This document shows positions 8,470-16,260 of a DNA stretch of 34,110 nt, piece by piece (within the stretch, counting starts at the first letter, position 1; every line of letters begins with the position of its first letter). The notes below the pieces were generated by a model. That model did no database searches and was not told where the DNA came from. It saw only the letters and a program-made list of their open reading frames with translations. The stretch comes from Neisseria shayeganii 871 (GTDB lineage: Bacteria > Pseudomonadota > Gammaproteobacteria > Burkholderiales > Neisseriaceae). The stretch is taken from positions 1,424,034 to 1,458,143 of the forward strand of contig NZ_JH164926.1 of the NCBI RefSeq assembly GCF_000226875.1, in the 5' to 3' direction. A program made the position numbers and the translations under genes.

Positions 8470-9006
8470 ATGTCCCCCACCCCCGTCCGCATCCTCGGCA
8501 TCGACCCCGGCAGCCGCATCACCGGCTTCGGCGTGATCGACGTCATCGGCCAAAACCAACACTACGTGGCTTCCGGCTGCATCAAAACCATTCCCGGCGA
8601 CGAGTTGGCCGGCCGCATCGGCATCATCGTGCAGCACATCGGCGAAATCATCGACACCTACCGCCCCACCCAAGCGGCGGTGGAGCAAGTGTTTGTAAAC
8701 GCCAACCCCGCCGCCACCCTGATGCTCGGCCAAGCCCGCGGCGCCGCCGTGGCCGCCCTGGTGCTGCGCGGCCTGCCGGTGTACGAATACACCGCCCTGC
8801 AAGTCAAACAAGCTGTGGTCGGCCAGGGCAAAGCCGCCAAAGAGCAGGTGCAGCACATGGTGGTGCAGATGCTGAAACTCTCCGGCACCCCGCAGGCCGA
8901 CGCCGCCGACGGCCTGGCCGTGGCCCTCACCCACGCCCTGCGCAACCACAGCCTGGCCGCCAAGCTGCGGCAGGAAGCGCAAATCAAACGCGGGCGGTTT
9001 CAATAA
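8470..9006 (+). CDS. ruvC: Holliday junction endonuclease RuvC
   Basis: A 178-residue resolvase that cuts Holliday junctions with RuvAB. The acidic catalytic residues are in place: D12 (ILGIDPGS), E72 (VEQVFVN), D144 and D147 (DAADGLAVA), matching the usual spacing. Only a poor ribosome site precedes the ATG at 8470, but the protein start fits the family. ruvA and ruvB are not in the window. Confidence 0.97.
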   Translation: MSPTPVRILGIDPGSRITGFGVIDVIGQNQHYVASGCIKTIPGDELAGRIGIIVQHIGEIIDTYRPTQAAVEQVFVNANPAATLMLGQARGAAVAALVLRGLPVYEYTALQVKQAVVGQGKAAKEQVQHMVVQMLKLSGTPQADAADGLAVALTHALRNHSLAAKLRQEAQIKRGRFQ

Positions 9007-9100
9007 GGCGGCGTTGGTTTGCCATCCGCGCCGCCTGTTTATTTCTGATGCAAACCAAATTTCTTAGGCCGATGCCGGTCAATGGAAAACGGAGACCATC

Positions 9101-9991
9101 TTGAACAAAAATAATCTGTTGCTGCTCGCCACCATTTTTCTTTGGGGCACGGTGTGGTATGCCATCAAATTCCAATTGGGCGACACGCCGATTGCGGTGT
9201 CGATTTTCTACCGCATTCTGCTGGCCGCCCTGGTTCTCTTGGCTTGGTGCGCGGCAAGCTGCAAAATTCCCCGCCTGGGCATAAAAGACCATGCTTATCT
9301 CGCACTCATGGGATTATTATTGTTTTCAAGCAATTATTATTGCTTTTATCTGGCCACCGGCCACATCAAAAGCGGTTTGGTTTCCGTTGTCTTTTCCACT
9401 TTGGTGTTGGTGAACAGCCTCAATAAACGGCTGTTTTTCCGCGAACCCATCAGCAAAGCGGTTGTTCTGGGCGGCATGATGGGCATCATCGGCGTGGCCT
9501 TGCTGTTTTCCGGCGAATTAAACGCCGCCCATGATGTATCGGCCTTGGGCGCGGGCATTTGCTATGCCCTGCTCGGCACCTATATGGTGTCGGCCGGCAA
9601 TATGCTTTCCGCCCGTTTCAGCAAACACAATCTGCCCGTTTTGGCCTCAACCGCCCTCGGCCTGAGTTATGGCGCCGTTTTGTGTGCCGTGCTGATTGTT
9701 TGGCAGGGCGACTCGTTCCGCATTCCGCTGACCATTCCCTATTTGTCTTCGCTCCTTTATCTGTCTTTATTCTGTACCGCACTCGCTTTTTGGCTGTATC
9801 TGACGCTGGTGAAAAACTCGGGGCCGGATAAGGCGGCATTGGCCACCATTTTGTTTCCTTTGGTGGCCATGCTGGTTTCCAGTGTTTTGGAAGATTACGT
9901 TTGGTCGGCACCGGCCGTATTGGGCGGGGTGCTTATTTTGGTCGGCTACAGCATCAGCCTGTTTTTCGACCGGCATAAACAGGCTACCTGA
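9101..9991 (+). CDS. EamA/DMT-family transporter
   Basis: A 296-residue inner-membrane protein with about ten hydrophobic segments in two EamA repeats (about 5-140 and 150-290), as in drug/metabolite exporters. The substrate cannot be inferred. The start is a TTG at 9101 preceded by GGAG; no in-frame ATG fits better. The gene is visibly less GC-rich than ruvC and aldA on either side, which may mean later acquisition. The final codons Q-A-T-stop lie inside a DUS arm, so the stop codon belongs to the terminator hairpin. Confidence 0.9.
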   Translation: MNKNNLLLLATIFLWGTVWYAIKFQLGDTPIAVSIFYRILLAALVLLAWCAASCKIPRLGIKDHAYLALMGLLLFSSNYYCFYLATGHIKSGLVSVVFSTLVLVNSLNKRLFFREPISKAVVLGGMMGIIGVALLFSGELNAAHDVSALGAGICYALLGTYMVSAGNMLSARFSKHNLPVLASTALGLSYGAVLCAVLIVWQGDSFRIPLTIPYLSSLLYLSLFCTALAFWLYLTLVKNSGPDKAALATILFPLVAMLVSSVLEDYVWSAPAVLGGVLILVGYSISLFFDRHKQAT

Positions 9992-10010
9992 AAACGGTTT
10001 CAGGTAGCCT
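9981..10010. terminator. inverted DUS pair (terminator) overlapping the EamA gene end
   Basis: AGGCTACCTGAA at 9981-9992 and TTCAGGTAGCCT at 9999-10010. The left arm holds the TGA of the transporter gene (9989-9991). A MITE-like element begins at the very next base. Confidence 0.82.
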
Positions 10011-10193
10011 GAGACCTTTGCAAAACCCCCATCTGCGGCGCATTTCTGCGTTGTGCGTTTATGCCCTATGGGTACTGCTCGTTCGCTTGCCTATCTATAT
10101 GATATGTCTGTCCCACGGGGATTCCTGCGTTCACGCTCACTGCGCTGCTACGCCTTGAACTGCATCCACATCTGGGGGTTTTGCAAAGGTCTC
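10011..10193 (+). mobile_element. MITE-like element, copy 1 (183 bp, long form)
   Basis: Terminal inverted repeats start GAGACCTTTGCAAAACCCCC and end in the complement. The interior holds CATCTGCGGCGCATTTCTGCG near the left end and CGCCTTGAACTGCATCC near the right end. No transposase is encoded. AGCCT stands on both sides, suggesting a 5-bp target duplication; the left AGCCT is the end of a complete DUS. This copy carries the about 16 bp of extra interior (TTTATGCCCTATGGGTA) that the short form lacks. Orientation + is assigned arbitrarily to this copy. Confidence 0.85.
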
Positions 10194-10337
10194 AGCCTGT
10201 CTGCTCCCAAAGGCCGATTGTAAAGCGGCTGGGAAGGGGCTAAACTGCCCGCATCGGCAAATTTGGAACAAACAGCCTAATCCTGCCGAGCAGGCCGGCC
10301 CCGGCCAGCCGCCTTCCCAACCATTCAGGAGAACGAG

Positions 10338-11777
10338 ATGAAACAACTGGCGATGTACATCAACGGTGTTTTCGACACCGCTTTTAACGGCGCTTACCAA
10401 GACGTGCTCAACCCCGCCACCGAAGCGGCGATTGCCAGCGAGCCGCAAGGCGGACAGGCCGAAGTGGACCGTGCCGTGGCCGCCGCGCGGGCCGCCCAAC
10501 CGGCGTGGGAGCGCCTGCCGGCGGTGGAGCGCGGTGCCTATTTGCGCAAAATCGCCGCCGGCATCCGCGCCCGCGCCGATGAACTAACCGACACCATTGT
10601 GGCCGAAGGCGGCAAAACCAAAGACCTGGCGCGCATCGAAGTAATGTTCACCGCCGACTACCTCGACTACCAGGCCGAATGGGCGCGCCGCTACGAAGGC
10701 GAAGTGCTGCAAAGCGACCGCCCGCGCGAAAACATCTTTCTGTTCAAACGCCCGCTGGGCGTGATTGCCGGCATTTTGCCGTGGAACTTCCCCTTCTTCC
10801 TCATCGCCCGCAAAGCCGGCCCAGCGCTGGTTACCGGCAACACCATCGTCATCAAGCCCAGCAGCGTTACCCCCATCAACTGCCACATCTTCAGCGAAAT
10901 CGTGCATGACAGCGGCCTGCCCGCCGGCGTGTTCAACGTGGTCAACGGCGGCGACGACACCGGCAGTCTGCTGGCCGGCCACAAACAGGTGGACATGGTG
11001 AGCCTCACCGGCTCGGTGCGCGCCGGCGCCGAAGTGATGGCCGTGGCCGCCCCGAATATCACCAAAGTGTCGCTGGAACTGGGCGGCAAGGCGCCCGCGC
11101 TGGTGCTGAAAGACGCCGACATCGACCTGGCGGTGCAATCCATTCTGGCCTCGCGCGTGGGCAACACCGGCCAAATCTGCAACTGCGCCGAGCGCGTGTA
11201 TGTGCACCGCAGCATCGAGCGCGAATTCACCGACAAAATGGTGGCGGCCATGAAAGGCGTGCGCTACGGCAATCCGGCCGAAGCCGCCGAAGGCGCTTTG
11301 GAAATGGGCCCGCTGATTGAAGCGCGCGCGGCCGAAGCGGTGGCGGCCAAAGTGGCCCGTGCGGTGGAGCAGGGCGCCACCGTGCTCTGCGGCGGCAAGC
11401 GCGCCGAAGGCAAAGGCTATTTCTTCGAGCCCACCGTGCTCACCAATGTGCACAACGGCATGGACATCATGAAAGAAGAAACCTTCGGCCCGGTACTGCC
11501 GATTGCGGTGTTCGACACCCTGGACGAAGCGGTGGCGCTGGCCAACGACTGCGAATACGGCCTCACCAGCTCGGTGTACACCACCGATTTGAACGAAGCC
11601 TTCTATGTGGTGCGCCGTTTGCAGTTTGGCGAAACCTATGTCAACCGCGAAAACTTCGAGGCCATGCAGGGCTTCCACGCCGGCTGGAAAAAATCCGGCA
11701 TCGGCGGTGCCGACGGCAAACACGGTTTGGAAGAATATCTGCAAACCCAAATGGTGTATCTGGAAACCAATATTTAA
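10338..11777 (+). CDS. aldA: lactaldehyde/glycolaldehyde dehydrogenase AldA
   Basis: A 479-residue NAD-dependent aldehyde dehydrogenase, the same length as E. coli AldA and closely similar throughout as I recall that sequence (for example ILPWNFPFFLIARK and RENFEAMQGFHAGWKKSGIG). The catalytic cysteine by motif is C281 in GQICNCAERV and the general base is E247 in LELGGK. In E. coli AldA oxidises L-lactaldehyde to lactate and glycolaldehyde to glycolate. No fucose or rhamnose genes are nearby, so the physiological aldehyde here is uncertain. AGGAGAACGAG precedes the ATG. A MITE lies upstream and a damaged DUS hairpin downstream. Confidence 0.95.
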   Translation: MKQLAMYINGVFDTAFNGAYQDVLNPATEAAIASEPQGGQAEVDRAVAAARAAQPAWERLPAVERGAYLRKIAAGIRARADELTDTIVAEGGKTKDLARIEVMFTADYLDYQAEWARRYEGEVLQSDRPRENIFLFKRPLGVIAGILPWNFPFFLIARKAGPALVTGNTIVIKPSSVTPINCHIFSEIVHDSGLPAGVFNVVNGGDDTGSLLAGHKQVDMVSLTGSVRAGAEVMAVAAPNITKVSLELGGKAPALVLKDADIDLAVQSILASRVGNTGQICNCAERVYVHRSIEREFTDKMVAAMKGVRYGNPAEAAEGALEMGPLIEARAAEAVAAKVARAVEQGATVLCGGKRAEGKGYFFEPTVLTNVHNGMDIMKEETFGPVLPIAVFDTLDEAVALANDCEYGLTSSVYTTDLNEAFYVVRRLQFGETYVNRENFEAMQGFHAGWKKSGIGGADGKHGLEEYLQTQMVYLETNI

Positions 11778-11796
11778 GCGCCGATAAAGGCGGCAT

Positions 11797-11854
11797 AGGC
11801 TACCTGAAAACAAGCCGCGCGGATTTCTGCGCAGCTAAAACTTCAGGTAAGCCT
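11797..11854. terminator. nested DUS hairpin after aldA, one arm damaged
   Basis: AGGCTACCTGAA (11797-11808) faces TTCAGGTAAGCCT (11842-11854), in which one extra A breaks the DUS. Between them lies an inner hairpin (AGCCGCGC...GCGCAGCT). This is the reverse-complement copy of a 58-bp module also seen at 12480 and 24548. Confidence 0.75.
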
Positions 11855-11883
11855 GTGCCGCCTTTGCAAAAAAGGAGGGAATA

Positions 11884-12480
11884 TTGCTCTCTTGTTTAAA
11901 AAAACGGCAAGCCCGTCGTGACAATCAGGCACTGATTGTTTCCAGCTTCGCGCCGCCGTACCGTGCACAGGCCCAAGCTTTGGCGGAACGCTTGGCCAAG
12001 TACGCGGATTTTACGCGATACCGCTGGAGCAGTCGCGAACAGGTGCGGCATACCGGTGTGTCCGCACCGCTGTTGGGCTGGATGCTGCTGGGTGAGTACG
12101 GCTTGCAAGACGGCAGCCCCATCACGCAAACCATGCTGCACTGCCTGTATAGCTGCCATGCCGACGGCCATGTGCGCGAACGCCATCTGAGAGCTTTGGC
12201 GCAGAGCGATTATCCCGATATGACCATGCCTTTTGTGGTGCAGAGTTTCGGCAACTGGGTGCGCGAAATCCACATGGCGGCCTTTGAGGTGTTGGTGAGG
12301 CATCAAGATGCCTTTGCCGCTTTTGTACGCACCAACCCGCAAGCATGGCAAACCGCCAAAAACCGTGCCGCCAGTTATTGGGATATTTATTATCGTGCGG
12401 AAGACGGCCATCCCTGGCGGCAAAGCCAAACTTATTTACGCATCCGCACCTTGAACGAGGTGATTCGGCGCCGGAGCTGA
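11884..12480 (+). CDS. protein of unknown function
   Basis: A 198-residue, soluble-looking protein rich in aromatic and basic residues, with no signal peptide or membrane segment. I do not recognise the family. The start is a TTG at 11884 with a near-perfect AAAGGAGGGA ribosome site 3-5 nt upstream, so the gene looks translated. No other start in the frame competes. GC content matches the neighbouring core genes. Its TGA stop overlaps the first base of the following DUS. It lies alone between aldA and an AT-rich insert. Confidence 0.75.
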   Translation: MLSCLKKRQARRDNQALIVSSFAPPYRAQAQALAERLAKYADFTRYRWSSREQVRHTGVSAPLLGWMLLGEYGLQDGSPITQTMLHCLYSCHADGHVRERHLRALAQSDYPDMTMPFVVQSFGNWVREIHMAAFEVLVRHQDAFAAFVRTNPQAWQTAKNRAASYWDIYYRAEDGHPWRQSQTYLRIRTLNEVIRRRS

Positions 12481-12537
12481 GGCTACCTGAAAGTTTTCGC
12501 TACGCAGAAATCCGCACGGCTGGGTTTCAGGTAGCTT
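12480..12537. terminator. nested DUS hairpin downstream of the unknown gene
   Basis: AGGCTACCTGAA (12480-12491) and TTCAGGTAGCTT (12526-12537, one mismatch) flank an interior similar to the modules at 11797 and 24548. A T-run follows, so it can act as a terminator. Confidence 0.75.
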
Positions 12538-12664
12538 TTTACATGGGATTGGATGTGATTTGAAATGCTGGGTATATGGTTGCAATAAGTTTTTCCTGCA
12601 TAAGTAGGATTCCCAGCTTTCTACCATTGATTTTAATAACATGCGGATATCGATGAGGTTATAA

Positions 12665-13138
12665 ATGATTGCAATTGCTGAAAGCAAGGTGTCATCAGGC
12701 CTTGCATTTTGCGTAAAAAAATTTTTTGGTGTTTTTTCTTTGCTTCCGTTTGAATATAGATTATTGAATGAATTAAATGATCGCCTCCCCTTGGGTTGCA
12801 AGGAGATTTTCAACCATCAGTTGTCTAGATTTAATAAAATTGATAGGGTATTAAGTGCAGATTCTGATTTGGATTTCTGTCACACATCTTTTTATAGAAT
12901 CAAGTTTGGAAAAAATGATAGAAAAAATATCAAACTGAAATTTAATGAAACTCCGCCGATTTTCAATATTGCAGAAGCAGTTTATGAATTTGGCGGAAAG
13001 AGTATGCCGGTAAAATATGTTGTTGGTGAGGGGGTATTTTTTTCTTTGGAATATCATAAGCCTATAGATATGAATGTTTTAATGCAAAATTTTGTGGTTT
13101 TGGATTTTAAAATAAGCGATTTTGCAAGAGGACAATAA
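12665..13138 (+). CDS. AT-rich protein of unknown function
   Basis: 157 residues, beginning MIAIAESKVSSGLAFCVKKF. GAGG stands 6 nt before the ATG. The gene and its flanks (about 12540-13200) are strikingly AT-rich compared with both neighbours. Codon use is also unlike theirs (frequent ATA, AGA, TTA, AAT), which suggests recent acquisition. It has no signal peptide, no transmembrane helix and no motif I recognise. It carries no DUS. An orphan immunity or accessory protein is possible but unsupported. The interval 12540-12664 upstream holds nothing I can name. Confidence 0.7.
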   Translation: MIAIAESKVSSGLAFCVKKFFGVFSLLPFEYRLLNELNDRLPLGCKEIFNHQLSRFNKIDRVLSADSDLDFCHTSFYRIKFGKNDRKNIKLKFNETPPIFNIAEAVYEFGGKSMPVKYVVGEGVFFSLEYHKPIDMNVLMQNFVVLDFKISDFARGQ

Positions 13139-13195
13139 TAATGAAGTGATACGGGCTTGAAATGATTTTCTGCCCGCATGTTTATTTCACAAAAA

Positions 13196-13240
13196 ATCAG
13201 GTAGCCTAAAAACAGATGGTTTATTTTTAGGCTGCCTGAA
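13196..13240. terminator. metE terminator with mixed DUS dialects
   Basis: ATCAGGTAGCCT (13196-13207) pairs with AGGCTGCCTGAA (13229-13240). The stem continues through A/T runs (TAAAAA with TTTTTA). The second arm is the Simonsiella-type DUS rather than the local dialect; the difference becomes a wobble pair in RNA. It lies just after the metE stop on the minus strand. Confidence 0.75.
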
Positions 13241-13255
13241 ATGGTTCAAATTACA

Positions 13256-15535
13256 TTATTTTGTCTGGCTCAATTCCGCGCGCAGCTTTTTGGTGACGTC
13301 CATCATCACTTCCAGCTGTTCGGTGGTTTCTTGCCAGCCGCGGGTTTTCAGGCCGCAGTCGGGGTTGACCCACAAGCGCTCCACCGGCACCACTTCCATG
13401 GCTTTGCGCAGCAGTTTTTCCACTTCGGCGGCGGTGGGCACGCGCGGGCTGTGAATGTCGTACACGCCGGGGCCGATGTCGTTGGGGTATTTGAAATCAC
13501 CGAATGCGGTGAGCAATTCCATATCGGAACGTGAGGTTTCGATGGTGATCACGTCGGCATCCATAGAGGCGATAGCGGGCAGAATGTCGTTAAACTCGGA
13601 ATAGCACATATGGGTGTGGATTTGGGTGCTGTCTTCTGCGCCGGTGCTGCTCAGGCGGAAGGCTTCGCAGGCCCAGGCGAGGTATTCGTCCCATTGGGCT
13701 TTTTTCAGCGGCATGGCTTCGCGGATAGCGGGCTCGTCGATTTGAATCACTTTGATGCCGGCTTTTTCCAAATCCAATACTTCATCGTTCAAGGCTAAGG
13801 CGATTTGTTTGGCGACTGCGCTCAAGGGAATGTCGTCGCGCACAAACGACCATTTGAACATGGTTACCGGGCCGGTGAGCATGCCTTTCATCGGACGTTT
13901 GGTCAGGGTTTGCGCGTAGGCAGACCAGTAAACGGTCATCGGTTCGGGGCGGGATACGTCGCCGAAGATGATGGGCGGTTTCACGCAGCGCGAGCCGTAG
14001 CTTTGTACCCAGCCGAATTGGGTGAAGCAGTAGCCGGCCAGTTGTTCGCCGAAATATTCCACCATGTCGTTGCGCTCGGCTTCGCCGTGTACGGGCACGT
14101 CGAGCTCCAGTTTTTCCTGCACTTCCACGCAGTAGGCGATTTCTTTTTTCATCGCGGCATCGTAATCGGCAGCGGAGAGTTCGCCTTTTTTGAAGGCGGC
14201 GCGCGCTTGGCGGATTTCGGTGGTTTGCGGGAACGAGCCGATGGTGGTGGTGGGCAAGACGGGCAGGTTCATCCAAGCCTGTTGCGCCTTGATGCGCTCG
14301 GCAAACGGTGATTTGCGTTGGTCGGCACCTTCGGGCAGATTGGCCACGCGGGCTTTAACGGCATCGTTGTGGATTTTTTTGTTGGTGGCGCGGTCGGCGG
14401 CGGCGGCATCGGAAGCGGCAATGGCTTCTTTTACGCTGTCTTTGCCGTGTGCCAAAGCCTGTTTCACCACGCCCAGTTCCACCAGTTTTTGGGCGGCAAA
14501 CGCCATCCAGTTTTTGATTTCGGCATCGAGTTTTTCTTCTACGGCCAAGTCTTGCGGGCTGTGCAGCAGCGAGCAGCTCGGAGCGATCCACAGGTTGTTG
14601 CCCAGTTTTTCTTGAACCGGTTTCAGGGTGTCGATCACTTTGGAGAGGTTGGCACGCCAGACGTTGCGGCCGTCGATCAGGCCGACCGACAAGACTTTGT
14701 TTTGCGGCCAGGCATCGGCAAACACGGAGAGCTGCTCGGGGGCGCGCACGCAGTCGATGTGTACGCCGTGCACGGGCAGGGCTTTGAGCAGGTTCAAGTG
14801 TTCGGCAACGGAAGCGAAGTAGGTGCCGATGATGATGCGCACGCCGGTGTGGGCGAATTCCTGATAAGCGGTTTCAACGGCTTTGATCCAGTTGGCATCG
14901 GCGTCGGCAGAGAGAATCGGCTCGTCGATTTGAATCCAATCCACGCCCTCGGCGGCCAGTTCGCGCAGCAGTTGTGCGTAGGCGGGCAGCAGCTTGGGCA
15001 GCAGGCTGATGCGCTTGAAGTTATCGTCTTTGGCTTTGCCCAACCACAACAGGGTAACGGGGCCGACCAGCGTGGGCTTGATGTCGTGGCCTTGCGCTTT
15101 GGCTTCTTTGATTTGGGCAATCAGGTTTTTGGCATTGACTTTAAATTCGGTGTCGGCATGCCATTCGGGTACGATGTAGTGGTAGTTGGTGTCGAACCAT
15201 TTGGTCATTTCCATCGCAAACTGGGTGGCGTTGCCGCGCGCCAGTTGGAAGTATTCGGGCAGGCTCAGATTGGCCGGGTCGAAGCCGAAACGCTTGGGAA
15301 TCGCGCCCAAGGTGCAGAGCAGGTCCAACACATGGTCGTAAAAAGAAAAATCGCCTACGGGCAGCAGATCGGCGCCGGCGGCTTTTTGTGCGGCCCAGTT
15401 CAGGCGGCGGATTTCGGCGGCTGTTTCTTGCAGCTCGGCTTCGCTTTTCGCGCCTTTCCAAAAGGCTTCAACGGCAAATTTCAGCTCGCGCTTGGCACCG
15501 ATGCGCGGATAGCCGGACAGGTGGAAGGTATTCAT
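13256..15535 (-). CDS. metE: cobalamin-independent methionine synthase MetE
   Basis: A 759-residue 5-methyltetrahydropteroyltri-glutamate-homocysteine methyltransferase, making methionine without B12. The zinc ligands are visible: H642 and C644 (HTHMCYSEF), E666 (ITIETS) and C727 (NPDCGLKTRG), each one residue off the E. coli numbers. The N-terminal half (GYPRIGAKRELK) is the ancestral duplicate that contributes to folate binding. AAGGAAA lies 5 nt before the ATG. The 5' region contains two hairpins. It is monocistronic, with a terminator on its 3' side. Confidence 0.98.
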   Translation of the reverse strand: MNTFHLSGYPRIGAKRELKFAVEAFWKGAKSEAELQETAAEIRRLNWAAQKAAGADLLPVGDFSFYDHVLDLLCTLGAIPKRFGFDPANLSLPEYFQLARGNATQFAMEMTKWFDTNYHYIVPEWHADTEFKVNAKNLIAQIKEAKAQGHDIKPTLVGPVTLLWLGKAKDDNFKRISLLPKLLPAYAQLLRELAAEGVDWIQIDEPILSADADANWIKAVETAYQEFAHTGVRIIIGTYFASVAEHLNLLKALPVHGVHIDCVRAPEQLSVFADAWPQNKVLSVGLIDGRNVWRANLSKVIDTLKPVQEKLGNNLWIAPSCSLLHSPQDLAVEEKLDAEIKNWMAFAAQKLVELGVVKQALAHGKDSVKEAIAASDAAAADRATNKKIHNDAVKARVANLPEGADQRKSPFAERIKAQQAWMNLPVLPTTTIGSFPQTTEIRQARAAFKKGELSAADYDAAMKKEIAYCVEVQEKLELDVPVHGEAERNDMVEYFGEQLAGYCFTQFGWVQSYGSRCVKPPIIFGDVSRPEPMTVYWSAYAQTLTKRPMKGMLTGPVTMFKWSFVRDDIPLSAVAKQIALALNDEVLDLEKAGIKVIQIDEPAIREAMPLKKAQWDEYLAWACEAFRLSSTGAEDSTQIHTHMCYSEFNDILPAIASMDADVITIETSRSDMELLTAFGDFKYPNDIGPGVYDIHSPRVPTAAEVEKLLRKAMEVVPVERLWVNPDCGLKTRGWQETTEQLEVMMDVTKKLRAELSQTK

Positions 15536-15558
15536 GGGGTTTCCTTGGTTTCGGTTTA

Positions 15559-15625
15559 TTCATCTGAACGGCATGCCTTGATGGCATGCCGAAACGGTGA
15601 TTTATCAAGCCTGCATTCTGCAGGC
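15559..15625 (-). promoter_or_regulatory. metE leader with two perfect hairpins
   Basis: Upstream of metE are CGGCATGCC-TTGAT-GGCATGCCG (15569-15591) and GCCTGCA-TTC-TGCAGGC (15609-15625). The second is preceded by an A-run on the metE strand and followed by TTTTT on the plus strand. They may be a leader control structure or binding sites, or the second may stop antisense transcription. No known riboswitch is recognised. A TTCATCTGAA half-dyad at 15559-15568 vaguely recalls MetR-type sites but does not match the consensus. Confidence 0.45.
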
Positions 15626-15680
15626 TTTTTCTGCCAGCGGCAAACGCTTATTTTGCATATCCATATGAATAAAACTAATT

Positions 15681-15715
15681 AAGCTACCTGAAAGCAGATG
15701 GCTTTCAGGTAGCCT
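15681..15715. repeat. inverted DUS pair between metE and the thioredoxin-like gene
   Basis: AAGCTACCTGAA (15681-15692, one mismatch) and TTCAGGTAGCCT (15704-15715) form a hairpin between divergently transcribed genes, so here it cannot be a simple 3'-end terminator of either. The following 15716-15860 is AT-rich and probably holds promoter elements. Confidence 0.7.
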
Positions 15716-15873
15716 GATGCTGCATTGCACAACACTACAGCAAGCAAAATTCAACTATTTAATCATTTATATTCAATATTTTATAAATTTAATTTTCATG
15801 ATTTTGTCAGAAACCGGCCGGGCCGCCGTCTGACACGGTGAGTTTGATTGCCATACCACCGAAAGGATACATC

Positions 15874-16251
15874 ATGAAAAAGACTGTTTTCACTTTAGCC
15901 GCCACCCTCTTTTCCGCCCAAGTGTTGGCCGGCGGCATTCTGCCCTACAGCCACGCCAAATTTGACGAGCTGCAAAAAGCCGGCCAGCCCGTGCTGGTGG
16001 ACGCCCACGCCGACTGGTGTCCGGTGTGCCGCCGTCAGGATGCGGTGATCCGCCCGCTGCTGCAAGAGCCGTCATTCAAAGACCTGACCGTGCTCAAAAT
16101 CGATTACGACAAGCAAAAACAGGAGTTGGCCCGCTTCCGCATCAGCAGCCAAAGCACGCTGGTTCTGTTTCACCGCGGTCAGGAAGTACGCCGCGGCGTG
16201 GGCGAAACCCGCCCCGAAGCATTGCGCCGCTTCCTGAGCCTGCCGCGCTAA
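15874..16251 (+). CDS. periplasmic thioredoxin-like protein
   Basis: A 125-residue protein with a signal peptide (MKKTVFTLAATLFSAQVLA, cleavage probably after residue 19) and a thioredoxin-type active site C49-P-V-C52 in ADWCPVCRRQ. The C-terminal part keeps the thioredoxin beta-sheet region (FRISSQSTLVLFHRGQEVRRGVG), although the usual cis-proline is not obvious (SSQSTLVLF). The ATG at 15874 has AAAGGA upstream; an in-frame ATG at 15838 would spoil the signal peptide. The CcdA-like membrane protein starts 10 nt after its stop, so the pair probably carries reducing power to the periplasm, like a split DsbD. Confidence 0.9.
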   Translation: MKKTVFTLAATLFSAQVLAGGILPYSHAKFDELQKAGQPVLVDAHADWCPVCRRQDAVIRPLLQEPSFKDLTVLKIDYDKQKQELARFRISSQSTLVLFHRGQEVRRGVGETRPEALRRFLSLPR

Positions 16252-16260
16252 GGAGGCTGT

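Noticed and set aside
10011..10193. CRISPR-like or Correia-type element
   Set aside because: The copies are dispersed and not arrayed with spacers, and the ends GAGACCTTTGCAAAA do not match Correia element ends.
14318..15682. 454-codon plus-strand frame opposite metE
   Set aside because: Antisense shadow of metE, whose zinc ligands and full length are intact.
15825..15836. canonical Neisseria DUS core near GCCGTCTGAC
   Set aside because: Only nine of ten core bases match and it is isolated; the local dialect is clearly AGGCTACCTGAA.
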